A stretch of DNA of 28,718 nucleotides. Source: Patescibacteria group bacterium. Its GTDB lineage: Bacteria; Patescibacteriota; Microgenomatia; Levybacterales; UBA12049. Positions 13,710 to 21,514 of this stretch are shown here, one piece after another. The DNA is taken from assembly GCA_023473785.1 (NCBI GenBank), contig JAMCYD010000003.1:1-28718 (forward strand), written 5' to 3'. The notes below the pieces were generated by a model, which saw only the letters and a list, made by a program, of their open reading frames with translations, was not told the origin of the DNA and did no database searches. How positions within the stretch are numbered: the first letter of the stretch is position 1; each line of letters begins with the position of its first letter. Both the position numbers and the translations under genes were made by a program.

Positions 13710-16253
13710 CTAAGGGGCTAGTTCCTGGAAGATAAGGTTTGACTTTTTGATAACTTGGGGAGAGTTTAATATAAGATCAGCCCTTGCGTTTATAGAAAAG
13801 GCCGGGCATGTAGGATCGCCTCCGCAAAGATCTCTTTGGTTTTGGAAGGAGCCGCCTCCTTTTGCTGCATTGACAACTACAGTACCGGTAAGATTTAATC
13901 GTCTGTCAGGTCCAACAGAACAATTATTTTGTCCCTGAACTATAAAACTTTGGTCTGCGCTGTAAAATCCTTCGATCTGTGCTGTTGCGGAAGTATAGTC
14001 TGTTGCCGGATTATTGCCTACGGATTGATCGACATAAATATTACCCGATGCTATAAGGGTTGCGGTTGCGCCGACCGGAACAGTAATATTTCCCTGAATG
14101 TGTATATCGCCATTTATTAAGAACACACAGTTTCCATTACTTACGCCATTTAAGCAAGTCAAATTGGATAAGTTAAGATAGACGGTAGAAGCGCTGCTAT
14201 AAAGACCATGTCCAAGCCCCGTTAGGCTGCAGCCCGCAGAAAGATTGCATCCTGCTGGTAGGGTAGTTGTGCTTAGACCTGCCTGTCTTGCAACTGATGA
14301 GACGTATGAGTAAGAGGTTGAAATAACGCCTTTTGAGGAACTATAGACTTCAGGGTATGAGGATCCTCCCACAACCCAATTTGTGGCTGATGCTTGTCCT
14401 GCGCCGAAGTTAGCCGTATTATCGCCTGAGAAAATAATCCCAGGAGTCCCGCTTGCGCCGACAGATGACGCATAGTCAGCGACAACCCCGCAGCTTTGAG
14501 TTGAAGGCGGTATTTTATAATTATACCCGAGGTCCTGTCTCATATCGGTAGTTGTTGACTGAATCCAGGGAATTGAATTAGTTATGCCGAAGTTAAGATT
14601 TATTACGCTTCCTGTACTGCAGGATGCGTCTGCGGCATGGCCACCCGATGTAAGATTTGGAGTAAAGGCACAGCTGGGCCCAACGGTTACGCTATAAGTG
14701 GTTGGGATCGGAAACGTTGCTAAGTACCCGCCTGGAACACCGGAATAAGATATTAAATATGTGCCTTGGACAAGGCCGGTTATCTGATACGTTCCGGTTG
14801 CCTGATTGACCGAAACCGTACCGCCAGTCGAGGTAATATTAATACCTCCTCCTGTGTAATTTGCCTCTGCGTCCTTATAGCCATTTTTATTTGCGTCGAC
14901 AAATACATTGCCGGAGATTGTGTAAATAGGAGTATACATAAAGTAAATATCAGCCCAGTTCCCATTTGCCGGCAGTGCAATGCCTGTTACGGGATTAGTG
15001 GAGGAATAATTGCCCGGCAGTGCGCATCTTGCGGGACTGGCGAGAGGAACATTATTGACACTATTGATACAGGAAGAAATAATGTAATTGGAAGCACTGG
15101 CTGCTGTAATTGAATAGGTATTTGGCGGAAGAGTGTTATTCCAATAGATTCCATAATTACCGGCGCCGAACGTAACAGGATAACCTCCGGGGTTTATGGT
15201 CGCGTTCTGACCGATATTTGCGCTTCGATCCGAAGCGTTTTGGTCTACAAAATGTCCCTGAATAGTAACCGCTGGGGCGGGGGTGGGAGTCGGAGCGGGA
15301 GTTGGAGTAGGAAAGGGAGTTGCTGTAGGAAGGGGAGTTACTGTCGGACGCGTAGTAGGAGTAGGTTGTGGTGAGCAAAACCCGCCAGTGCAAGCTCCTG
15401 TTGGACCTTGGTTAAGAGCTTGATACCATGGAGCATTGCTGCAGCAGGGCAAAATCGTAGTATAGACTTTAACATCATAGTTGACACTTGGAGGAATATT
15501 GTAGGTTGGCGCGCTAAATGTATAGCTTGTAACATCTCCAAGCCCCATTTTTGTGGCTATAAGCGCACCGCCGCTTGGATATGTTATCCAGACATCATAG
15601 GCAGGCCATATAGCATTTCTAGTCCAAGTAGCTGTCAGGCTCGGGCCATCACAGCCAAACAGTTGGCAATTACCCCCTCCTGCAACAACTGTGGTGGGGA
15701 CCGGTGTGGAAGTTGCAGCTGTTGAGTAGCAATATGCTGGCGGGCCGCAGCTTAGATTATAGCCTGCGTTGCATGAGTAGCATATATTGTCAGGACAAAG
15801 AGTGTAGCCCGCAGAGCAGGAAGGAGGCGAAGTAGGGGTAGGAGGGGGAGGAGGTAAGCAGGATCCATTATTTACACAACTGCTTACTCCGCAAGCCCCA
15901 GGCCAAAAAGTACAGCTATTGATAAAGCATGAACTAAAACCAGGGCAAGGGGTAACGGCGGGGGGGGTAGGGGGGAAATCACAACCGCACCAGTACAGAT
16001 TATTTGCGTCTGGTCCTTTCAGAGAGCATGACGAACCATCTGAAAAGAATTGAGTGGTATTGCAGGAACCGGTGTTTCCAACTTCGTTTATGCAGTTGGT
16101 GACAGGACTGCATGTGCTAGCCTCGGCTTTACTGATAGTTTTGTCACTCGTTGATATAAGGAATGCGAGGATTATGGCTATCGCTATAATTACTGTTCTT
16201 TTATAATACCGTTTAAGAAGAGTCTTTGGACTGCCGATTTTGATTAACCTCAT
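13710..16253 (-). CDS. Large secreted, cysteine-rich multidomain surface (adhesin-like) protein
   Basis: 847 aa. A basic N-terminus and hydrophobic helix (20-36) form a signal or anchor. Residues 47-180 are Cys-rich with many CxxxC-like pairs and Pro runs. A fibronectin-like beta domain may span 195-285. A P/T-rich linker (about 294-328) follows, then beta-rich regions. One, about 444-530, starts ISGNVFVDANKNGYKDAEANY, the SdrD-B/Cna-B type opening with a calcium-loop-like DxNxNGxxDxxE. The last 250 residues are Gly/Ser/Asn-rich with INGDIHIQGNITVPVGATAT and LILNSPQVIKKSNLIFQELAP. It is probably exported and involved in attachment or the cell surface; this is inferred from architecture. It contains poly-C tracts (15960-15975). 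Confidence 0.85.
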   Translation of the reverse strand: MRLIKIGSPKTLLKRYYKRTVIIAIAIILAFLISTSDKTISKAEASTCSPVTNCINEVGNTGSCNTTQFFSDGSSCSLKGPDANNLYWCGCDFPPTPPAVTPCPGFSSCFINSCTFWPGACGVSSCVNNGSCLPPPPPTPTSPPSCSAGYTLCPDNICYSCNAGYNLSCGPPAYCYSTAATSTPVPTTVVAGGGNCQLFGCDGPSLTATWTRNAIWPAYDVWITYPSGGALIATKMGLGDVTSYTFSAPTYNIPPSVNYDVKVYTTILPCCSNAPWYQALNQGPTGACTGGFCSPQPTPTTRPTVTPLPTATPFPTPTPAPTPTPAPAVTIQGHFVDQNASDRSANIGQNATINPGGYPVTFGAGNYGIYWNNTLPPNTYSITAASASNYIISSCINSVNNVPLASPARCALPGNYSSTNPVTGIALPANGNWADIYFMYTPIYTISGNVFVDANKNGYKDAEANYTGGGINITSTGGTVSVNQATGTYQITGLVQGTYLISYSGVPGGYLATFPIPTTYSVTVGPSCAFTPNLTSGGHAADASCSTGSVINLNFGITNSIPWIQSTTTDMRQDLGYNYKIPPSTQSCGVVADYASSVGASGTPGIIFSGDNTANFGAGQASATNWVVGGSSYPEVYSSSKGVISTSYSYVSSVARQAGLSTTTLPAGCNLSAGCSLTGLGHGLYSSASTVYLNLSNLTCLNGVSNGNCVFLINGDIHIQGNITVPVGATATLIASGNIYVDQSVGNNPATDYTSATAQIEGFYSADQSFIVQGQNNCSVGPDRRLNLTGTVVVNAAKGGGSFQNQRDLCGGDPTCPAFSINARADLILNSPQVIKKSNLIFQELAP
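15275..15366. repeat. Minisatellite-like tract encoding the P/T linker
   Basis: Degenerate 6- and 12-base units of the GGAGTNGGAGNN type encode alternating Pro-Thr/Pro-Ala pairs (residues about 296-328 of the surface protein). Such tracts vary easily in copy number. Confidence 0.6.
15960..15975. repeat. Homopolymer tracts G8 and G6 (C8/C6 in the coding strand)
   Basis: Eight G at 15960-15967, TA, then six G at 15970-15975. They encode FPPTPP at residues 93-98 of the surface protein. A one-base slip would end the protein soon after residue 100. Confidence 0.75.
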
Positions 16254-16260
16254 TAATAAA

Positions 16261-16290
16261 ATAATAGGAGCTTTATAGACCTTTTGTCAA
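16261..16290 (-). promoter_or_regulatory. Promoter of the surface protein gene
   Basis: On the minus strand: TTGACA (16290-16285), an 18-nt spacer, TATTAT (16266-16261), then 7 nt to the ATG at 16253. Near-consensus and leaderless in spacing. Confidence 0.75.
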
Positions 16291-16318
16291 GGGCAAATGA
16301 AAAGAAAGATGTGCTTAT

Positions 16319-17194
16319 CTAGGGAGAGACAACGGCTTTGTTATTGCTGGAAGGAATGTTTGCTGTCCCGACTTCTACCTGGTAATTGCCGCCAAGAGCA
16401 GGATGAGAAGGATCGTTTATAACCCTGTCGCTTGCTACGGTGAATATTGGTTGGCCTGCTTTTATAGGTATTTGAGAACCGACAACTGTTTCATTTCCGG
16501 AAGGACCACTCTTAGTGGTACGAAACAGACTTTCAGGAAGAAGCAGATTTATGTCCGTTACGTTGAAGAAAACAAGGATCTTTAAGCTTCCGTTTTCCTC
16601 CATTTCTGTTTTAGACAATATCTCTAGAGACATACCTTGATAACTTCCATTCTGATAATACTTTGTCCATCCTAAGAACCCCTCATATGGAGATACGAAT
16701 GTGGATCCTACGGGTAAGTCTTTAAGTTCAATTATCGGGCGGGAGCCCTTCCAGCTTTTCTCATAATGAATAGTATCTCCGCCAGGATTGGGAAGGATAA
16801 AGTACGTGCTACCATCTTTACTCGTTCTCGCATTTATTAGAGCGATTTGCTGGTCTATGGGTAAAGGAACTGTATTAAGAGAGCTTATCTCTCCTGAGTC
16901 TCTTTTGGGATTAAAGAAGTCACCTTTTGAGGGAGGACCAGGATCCATGAGCCCCCACACATAATCTATTCCCCGTTTTGCTTCTTCGTAAAGTCCTGGA
17001 ACACTGGGTATATCAGAATTTATGGTATGGGCTATTTGTATTCCTCCTCCAATCGAAGCCAAGGCAAGCGCTGCATCTACTAATTTACTTCCTGCTAGTC
17101 TTGAGAGTATACCTCTTCTTGCTTCCTGTGCCTCTCTAGGAATAGGAACAGCAATGCTTGATCGGACTCCATGACCAGGTTGTTCAAGTCTCAT
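16319..17194 (-). CDS. Paralogous 291-aa envelope-associated protein, copy 1
   Basis: The N-terminal 30 residues are charged. A hydrophobic, Ala/Gly-rich segment (SRLAGSKLVDAALALASIGG, about 33-52) follows, which may anchor it. Next are a Pro-rich stretch (GPPSKGDFFNP), then SLNTVPLPIDQQIALINART and a beta-rich C-terminal half with NLPVGS/DLPVGS, VSPYEG and PIKAGQPIF. The C-terminal pattern of strands, SPYxG turn and late GQPI recalls the LytM/M23 or biotinyl-type barrel, but the M23 zinc motif HxH is absent. This is a weak structural guess. It is 291 aa long, like its upstream neighbour, and shares a nearly identical N-terminal segment with it. Its own promoter is present. Confidence 0.8.
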   Translation of the reverse strand: MRLEQPGHGVRSSIAVPIPREAQEARRGILSRLAGSKLVDAALALASIGGGIQIAHTINSDIPSVPGLYEEAKRGIDYVWGLMDPGPPSKGDFFNPKRDSGEISSLNTVPLPIDQQIALINARTSKDGSTYFILPNPGGDTIHYEKSWKGSRPIIELKDLPVGSTFVSPYEGFLGWTKYYQNGSYQGMSLEILSKTEMEENGSLKILVFFNVTDINLLLPESLFRTTKSGPSGNETVVGSQIPIKAGQPIFTVASDRVINDPSHPALGGNYQVEVGTANIPSSNNKAVVSP

Positions 17195-17200
17195 AGTGAT

Positions 17201-17229
17201 ATTCTCTCACTAAAAACTAAGCTTGTCAA
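17201..17229 (-). promoter_or_regulatory. Promoter of the 291-aa paralogue copy 1, leaderless spacing
   Basis: On the minus strand: TTGACA (17229-17224), a 17-nt spacer, GAGAAT (17206-17201, 4 of 6 consensus), then 6 nt to the ATG at 17194. Confidence 0.6.
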
Positions 17230-17263
17230 CAAAAATCTTGTAAGATAAATAAGGCGACTTTGA

Positions 17264-18139
17264 TTAAGGAACAACGATACTTTTATTATTATTGGAAGGG
17301 ATGTCTCCTCCCGTAATAACAACTTGGTAGTTGCCATAACCACTGGTTATTGTCTTGTCGCTGGTTATCTCAAATATTGGCTGGCCTGCTTTTATCGGTG
17401 TTTCTGGACCAACAACTGTTCCTAATTGAGGAGGAGGTTGTAATGCGGTTGGATCTGGGATTAATAGTTTTCCGCTCTCGTTCCCAAAGCTAAATTCGAT
17501 ATATTTGTCTATAAACTTACCATCGCTTTGGCGTACTTGAAATTTTACCTTTACTGTTGTTCCATAGGGATGAGCGTCTCCTGTATAGTATTTTTCATAC
17601 CTTATAGCCCCACTGTATGGAGACACAAACACAGAGCCTACCGGCAGATTTTTAAATCTGATAAATGGACTATATTGGCCCATATCTCTCTCGTAATCAA
17701 TAGTATTTGGACCGGGATTAGGAAGTATAAAGTAGAGACTACCATCCTGATCTGTTCTTGAATTTATGAGAGCAATCTGCTGATCTATAGGTAAAGGAAC
17801 TGTATTAAGAGAGCTTATCTCTCCTGAGCTTGCTTTGGGATTGAAGAAATCACCTTTGGAGGGAGGACCGCTGTTGGGAAATAAACCCTCTACTGCTTGT
17901 TTTGCCTCCTCGTAAAGTCCGGGAACGCTGGGTATATCAGAATTTATAGTATGGGCTATTTGTATTCCTCCTCCAATTGAAGCCAAGGCAAGCGCTGCAT
18001 CTACTAATTTACTTCCTGCTAGTCTTGAGAGTATGCTTATTTTTCTTCCCTTACCTTTTTTCGCTTCTCGGGTATCTCTGGGGATGATAGGAATAACAAT
18101 ATTTGATCGATTTCCATGACCACGTTTTTCAAGGCCCAT
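17264..18139 (-). CDS. Paralogous 291-aa envelope-associated protein, copy 2
   Basis: Same layout as the gene at 16319-17194. After a charged, Lys/Arg-rich start the segment from SRLAGSKLVDAALA through the hydrophobic stretch to VPGLYEEAK is identical in both proteins over about 43 residues. GPPSKGDFFNPK, SGEISSLNTVPLPIDQQIALIN and YFILPNPG are also shared. The region from residue about 160 to 245 differs strongly (here YYTGDAHPYGTTVKVKF and SFGNESGKLLIPDP). The ends converge again at VVGPETPIKAGQPIFEI and IPSNNNKSIVVP. A Shine-Dalgarno-like AAGGAG lies 4 nt before the ATG. Function unknown; tandem duplication is clear. Confidence 0.8.
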   Translation of the reverse strand: MGLEKRGHGNRSNIVIPIIPRDTREAKKGKGRKISILSRLAGSKLVDAALALASIGGGIQIAHTINSDIPSVPGLYEEAKQAVEGLFPNSGPPSKGDFFNPKASSGEISSLNTVPLPIDQQIALINSRTDQDGSLYFILPNPGPNTIDYERDMGQYSPFIRFKNLPVGSVFVSPYSGAIRYEKYYTGDAHPYGTTVKVKFQVRQSDGKFIDKYIEFSFGNESGKLLIPDPTALQPPPQLGTVVGPETPIKAGQPIFEITSDKTITSGYGNYQVVITGGDIPSNNNKSIVVP

Positions 18140-18208
18140 AATACTCCTTATATTATATATCGGATACTCAATTAATACTAGTTTATCTATGAAAAACTTT
18201 GGGGCTAT

Positions 18209-19030
18209 TTATTTCTGGGAGTAACAGCTTTTCCAGCCGTAAAAAATACTTTGCGTATTTCGTTCACAGTAAGCAATTGAAGTATTCTGATTATTGGTAG
18301 CAGATGAGAAACTTATTATGTTTATTTCTTTTTTAATATTTTGTGTATCTATCCAAAAATTAACGCAGTTGACAAACTCTTTTCCTCCAGTCATCTCTTT
18401 GCCACAATTCCATGTTCCCTTGGCTTGAACAAGGAAATACTTAGCCGCATTACTATCGGCAGTGAGATTGTTTAGATTGATTGACTCCGGAAAAGCTACA
18501 AGCACGGATCTGTCTTGTGCAACAAGGTCTTGCCCGTATCTGGCCGAGATGCTTATAGATACTCCGTTTCCAATAGCCCAGTAGGCTCCAAATCTATTTG
18601 GATCAAGAATTGTGCCATTGGCTAGCGTAGCAGGTTTAACATCAAGTGACGGGAGGGACTGTGAAGATTTTATGTACGACTTAGCAAATGATTGGATATC
18701 TTTTTTTATGACAGCAGGAACAGGAGGCGTGTTCGATTTTGACATCTGCTGATTTGGGATCAATGTATTGCTGGGTCGCGTGACTGTCCCTCCTTGTTGA
18801 TAGGGTCTGTGGGGGAGAAAACCGAGTTGGTTTGGGAAAATTTTAGAGATTGGCAAAAGATTGAAATAATTGAATACTTCAAACAAAATTAAGAGACCCA
18901 AGAGCACAAATCCTAATTCAAAGAGCCCTACTTCCCAAAGAGCCAGAGTCTTAAGTTTGCCTGCGGATCTTGCCGTTTGAGGCGGTTTTTGCTCATCGGA
19001 TGAAGGAGATGGAGTTACTTGCTCAGCCAT
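18209..19030 (-). CDS. Single-span membrane protein with extracytoplasmic domain
   Basis: A 273-aa protein. A short cytoplasmic, Pro/Ser-rich head (1-25) precedes one membrane helix (about 31-52, ALWEVGLFELGFVLLGLLIL). A Pro/Asn-rich linker (about 65-105) and a compact C-terminal domain of about 160 residues follow. The latter carries cysteines in NCGKEM, VNCVNFW, YCERN and SCYSQ that could form disulfides, which suits an outside location. I do not recognise the family. It has a strong promoter of its own and lies among other surface genes, pointing to an envelope role. Confidence 0.8.
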   Translation of the reverse strand: MAEQVTPSPSSDEQKPPQTARSAGKLKTLALWEVGLFELGFVLLGLLILFEVFNYFNLLPISKIFPNQLGFLPHRPYQQGGTVTRPSNTLIPNQQMSKSNTPPVPAVIKKDIQSFAKSYIKSSQSLPSLDVKPATLANGTILDPNRFGAYWAIGNGVSISISARYGQDLVAQDRSVLVAFPESINLNNLTADSNAAKYFLVQAKGTWNCGKEMTGGKEFVNCVNFWIDTQNIKKEINIISFSSATNNQNTSIAYCERNTQSIFYGWKSCYSQK

Positions 19031-19036
19031 AATCTT

Positions 19037-19065
19037 AGAATATGGGAAAAATGCAGGGTTGTCAA
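19037..19065 (-). promoter_or_regulatory. Strong promoter of the single-span protein, leaderless spacing
   Basis: On the minus strand: TTGACA (19065-19060), a 17-nt spacer, TATTCT (19042-19037), then exactly 6 nt to the ATG at 19030. Confidence 0.8.
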
Positions 19066-19069
19066 GTGC

Positions 19070-19759
19070 TTAGCGATCCGGGTATCCGGGGAAGTGGTCG
19101 AGTTTTATGTTCTGGGACTTAACCTCTAGGTCTTTGAGGATTTTTTCAATCGATTCTACAAACGGCTCGGGACCAGAGACATAGAAGATTGGCTTTTGGT
19201 CATTGGCAGTTGGTCGTTGGCTTTGGATTGCTTTTTCATCGATGCGCTGTGGGCTTATAAAATATTTTATTTTGAAATTGGGATTTCCTTGAGCAAGCGA
19301 CTCAAGCTCCTTTTTAAATACAACGTCTTCATTTCGATTTGAATATAAAAGTTGAACATTTATAGGTTTTTGTCTGTAGTCTAGGTCCAAAAGTATTGAC
19401 CTAAAAGGAGTAATTCCAATTCCACCGGCAATAAATACATAATTTTTGTTTAGATCATCGATAGTGAAATCGCCATCAGGTCCGCTTGCTTGGATCGTGT
19501 CGCCTTTTTTCATCCCAAGCAAATCTTTCTTGAACGTACTTGACGGCTTACTTATTCTGGTTGTAATTGATACGTGTTTCTCAAACATCGCTGAGGAGAT
19601 AGTAAAATAGCGCGTCACGCCGCGGTCATCTGGATGGTTATTCGGAAAAGTATAAAAAAGATACTGGCCCGCCCGCCAGATCAACGGCTTGTTGCTTTTA
19701 AAAAAGAATGAGAATACATCATCGGCTTCTTTATATTTCCTAATGAAAGTCAGTAGCAT
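19070..19759 (-). CDS. FAD-dependent ferredoxin/flavodoxin reductase-like oxidoreductase
   Basis: A 229-aa two-domain reductase. The FAD-binding barrel has WRAGQYLFYTFP and the flavin motif RYFTISSA (RxY[S/T] type). The NAD(P)-binding half has FIAGGIGITPFRSILLDL, LLYSNRNEDVVF and YVSGPEPFVESIEKIL. There is no iron-sulfur domain and no membrane helix. It would move electrons between NAD(P)H and a carrier not seen here. A segment before the last strand (IQSQRPTANDQKP) is encoded by tandem 12-bp units (19196-19221) and looks like an inserted spacer-type repeat. It is divergent from the antiporter gene. Confidence 0.9.
   Translation of the reverse strand: MLLTFIRKYKEADDVFSFFFKSNKPLIWRAGQYLFYTFPNNHPDDRGVTRYFTISSAMFEKHVSITTRISKPSSTFKKDLLGMKKGDTIQASGPDGDFTIDDLNKNYVFIAGGIGITPFRSILLDLDYRQKPINVQLLYSNRNEDVVFKKELESLAQGNPNFKIKYFISPQRIDEKAIQSQRPTANDQKPIFYVSGPEPFVESIEKILKDLEVKSQNIKLDHFPGYPDR
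19196..19221. repeat. Tandem 12-bp units within the reductase gene
   Basis: TTGGTCATTGGC (19196-19207) and TTGGTCGTTGGC (19210-19221) are separated by 2 nt and flanked by related TTTTGG/CTTTGG. They encode the SQRPTANDQK stretch on the minus strand. Confidence 0.6.
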
Positions 19760-19788
19760 ATTTTAGCGGCTCACTAATAATATACCAT

Positions 19789-19818
19789 TTGTAAACAGTA
19801 AAATTCATCTGCTATGAT
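19789..19818 (+). promoter_or_regulatory. Promoter of the antiporter gene, leaderless spacing
   Basis: TTGTAA (19789-19794), an 18-nt spacer and an extended -10 TGC-TATGAT (hexamer 19813-19818), then 7 nt to a GTG start at 19826. Confidence 0.65.
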
Positions 19819-19825
19819 GATGTAA

Positions 19826-21511
19826 GTGGAACTTGCCTTTATTGAAATTACAATTATTATCTGCTTGGCTGCCTTTTTTGCCGTGATCTTTAGATTTCTT
19901 AGGCAGCCTGCAATCCTGGCCTACATTTTAACTGGAATTGTAATCGGACCCCTGGGGCTTTTAAGTATTACAAATCAGGATTTTCTTCAAACCCTAGCTG
20001 AACTTGGAATTACTTTTTTGTTATTTACTCTTGGGCTTGAGATTAAAATTAAAGATTTTACATCGATTAGCAAGATCGCAATTATTGTTGCGGGAGTGCA
20101 AGTGCTCTTTTCTTTTTTGGCAGGATATATAGCTTCAATCCTTTTTGGTTTATCTCTAGCCTCCGCTGTATACATAGGTATTGCCGTAACTTTCTCCTCA
20201 ACTGTTATAGTTGTAAAGTTAATCTCTGAGAAAAGAGAACTTCATAGTTTGTATGGGAAAGTAGCAATTGGGGTGCTTCTCATTCAGGATTTTTTGGCAA
20301 TTGGTGTACTTATTTTTCTTTCAGGTTTTAATCCTCAGCTTTCCGAAGTTGCGCCTCTTTTTAAGTTTGGCCAGATTGCCATAAAAGGAGTCATTCTATT
20401 TGGCGTTGTCTGGTATTTGGGGACTCATATTTTTCCTAAATTTATTGAACGCCTTGCCCGATCAACCGAAACTTTATTTCTGGTCAGTATCGCCTGGGTG
20501 TTTGGGCTGGCTACCTTGGTCAGCGCTGTTGGATTTTCGGTTGAGATAGGCGGGTTTTTGGCAGGACTCTCGCTTGCCAGCTCTATTGCCAATTATCAGA
20601 TAATAGCCCGGGCCAAGATACTTCAGGATTTTTTCATAATACTATTTTTTGTACTTCTGGGGATGCAGATGACGTTTAATGGTATTTTGTCTGTTTTTGT
20701 GCCTGCGCTTTTGCTTTCTCTCATCGTTCTTATGGTCAAGCCATTTATTGTAATGTTTGTCATGGGAATTCTTGGCTTTAAAAAGAGAACGTCATTTTTG
20801 ACCGGGATAAGTCTTGCTCAAATTTCCGAATTTTCTTTAATAACCGTTTTTTTAGGACAAAAGCTTTCGCATATACCAAATGAAGTCGTGTCTTTAGTGA
20901 CTCTTTGCGCGATTTTTACATTTACAATATCAACATATTTGATAGCCGGGAGCAAAAATATTTATAAATTTTTCAATAAATATCTTTCATTCTTAGAATT
21001 AGTTCCAGCTAGGATAGAGGAGTCCGTAGAATCAATAAGTGCAATGCCGGATCTTAAGGACCACGTAGTTTTAATAGGGGGAGACCAGATGGGGCAGAGT
21101 ATTTTATCGGCACTTGAGGATATGGATATAGATGTAGTTGTAGTTGATTTTGATCCTGAAATTCTTAAAAACCTTGAGAGCAAGAAGGCGCATCGGTTGT
21201 TTGGCGATATTTCGGATTTGGATATTCAGCAAAGAGCAAAACTAGACAGCGCTAAGCTTGTTATCTCAACTAATCCTGACCTTGAAGACAATTTACTGGT
21301 GCTTAAAGAGTTAAGGCATGAAAATAGAAGGGCAAAGGTTGTGGTGATGGCTTTTGACGCGGATGAGGCAAAGATCCTGTATAAGGCTGGAGCGGATTAC
21401 GTAGTCCTGCCTCATTTGGCAGGAGGCCGGCAGATCGCCAAGCTAATTGCGGAAAACCACCTAGATAAAATGGATAGTCTTAAGAAAAAGGATCTGGAGT
21501 ATATAAGTTAA
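19826..21511 (+). CDS. CPA2-family (Kef-type) cation/proton antiporter with TrkA-N domain
   Basis: 561 aa, GTG start supported by the promoter 7 nt upstream. About 12 membrane helices fill residues 1-385. They include RQPAILAYILTGIVIGPLG, GITFLLFTLGLEI, the VTFSSTVIVVKL re-entrant region, GKVAIGVLLIQDFLAIG (acidic transport-site helix) and GGFLAGLSLASS. The cytoplasmic C-terminal part from about 412 is a TrkA-N/RCK nucleotide-binding domain (DHVVLIGGDQMGQS, VVVDFDPEIL, FGDISDLD). Its glycine loop reads GGDQMG where GxGxxG is usual. No TrkA-C domain follows. Likely role: K+ or Na+ exchange for protons under ligand control. It is convergent with prfA, with only 3 nt between stops. Confidence 0.92.
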   Translation: MELAFIEITIIICLAAFFAVIFRFLRQPAILAYILTGIVIGPLGLLSITNQDFLQTLAELGITFLLFTLGLEIKIKDFTSISKIAIIVAGVQVLFSFLAGYIASILFGLSLASAVYIGIAVTFSSTVIVVKLISEKRELHSLYGKVAIGVLLIQDFLAIGVLIFLSGFNPQLSEVAPLFKFGQIAIKGVILFGVVWYLGTHIFPKFIERLARSTETLFLVSIAWVFGLATLVSAVGFSVEIGGFLAGLSLASSIANYQIIARAKILQDFFIILFFVLLGMQMTFNGILSVFVPALLLSLIVLMVKPFIVMFVMGILGFKKRTSFLTGISLAQISEFSLITVFLGQKLSHIPNEVVSLVTLCAIFTFTISTYLIAGSKNIYKFFNKYLSFLELVPARIEESVESISAMPDLKDHVVLIGGDQMGQSILSALEDMDIDVVVVDFDPEILKNLESKKAHRLFGDISDLDIQQRAKLDSAKLVISTNPDLEDNLLVLKELRHENRRAKVVVMAFDADEAKILYKAGADYVVLPHLAGGRQIAKLIAENHLDKMDSLKKKDLEYIS

Positions 21512-21514
21512 TTT

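Noticed and set aside
14766..15725. Cys-rich plus-strand frames opposite the surface protein
   Set aside because: They arise from the G/C-skewed Pro/Thr/Gly codons of the minus-strand gene and lack starts with promoters.
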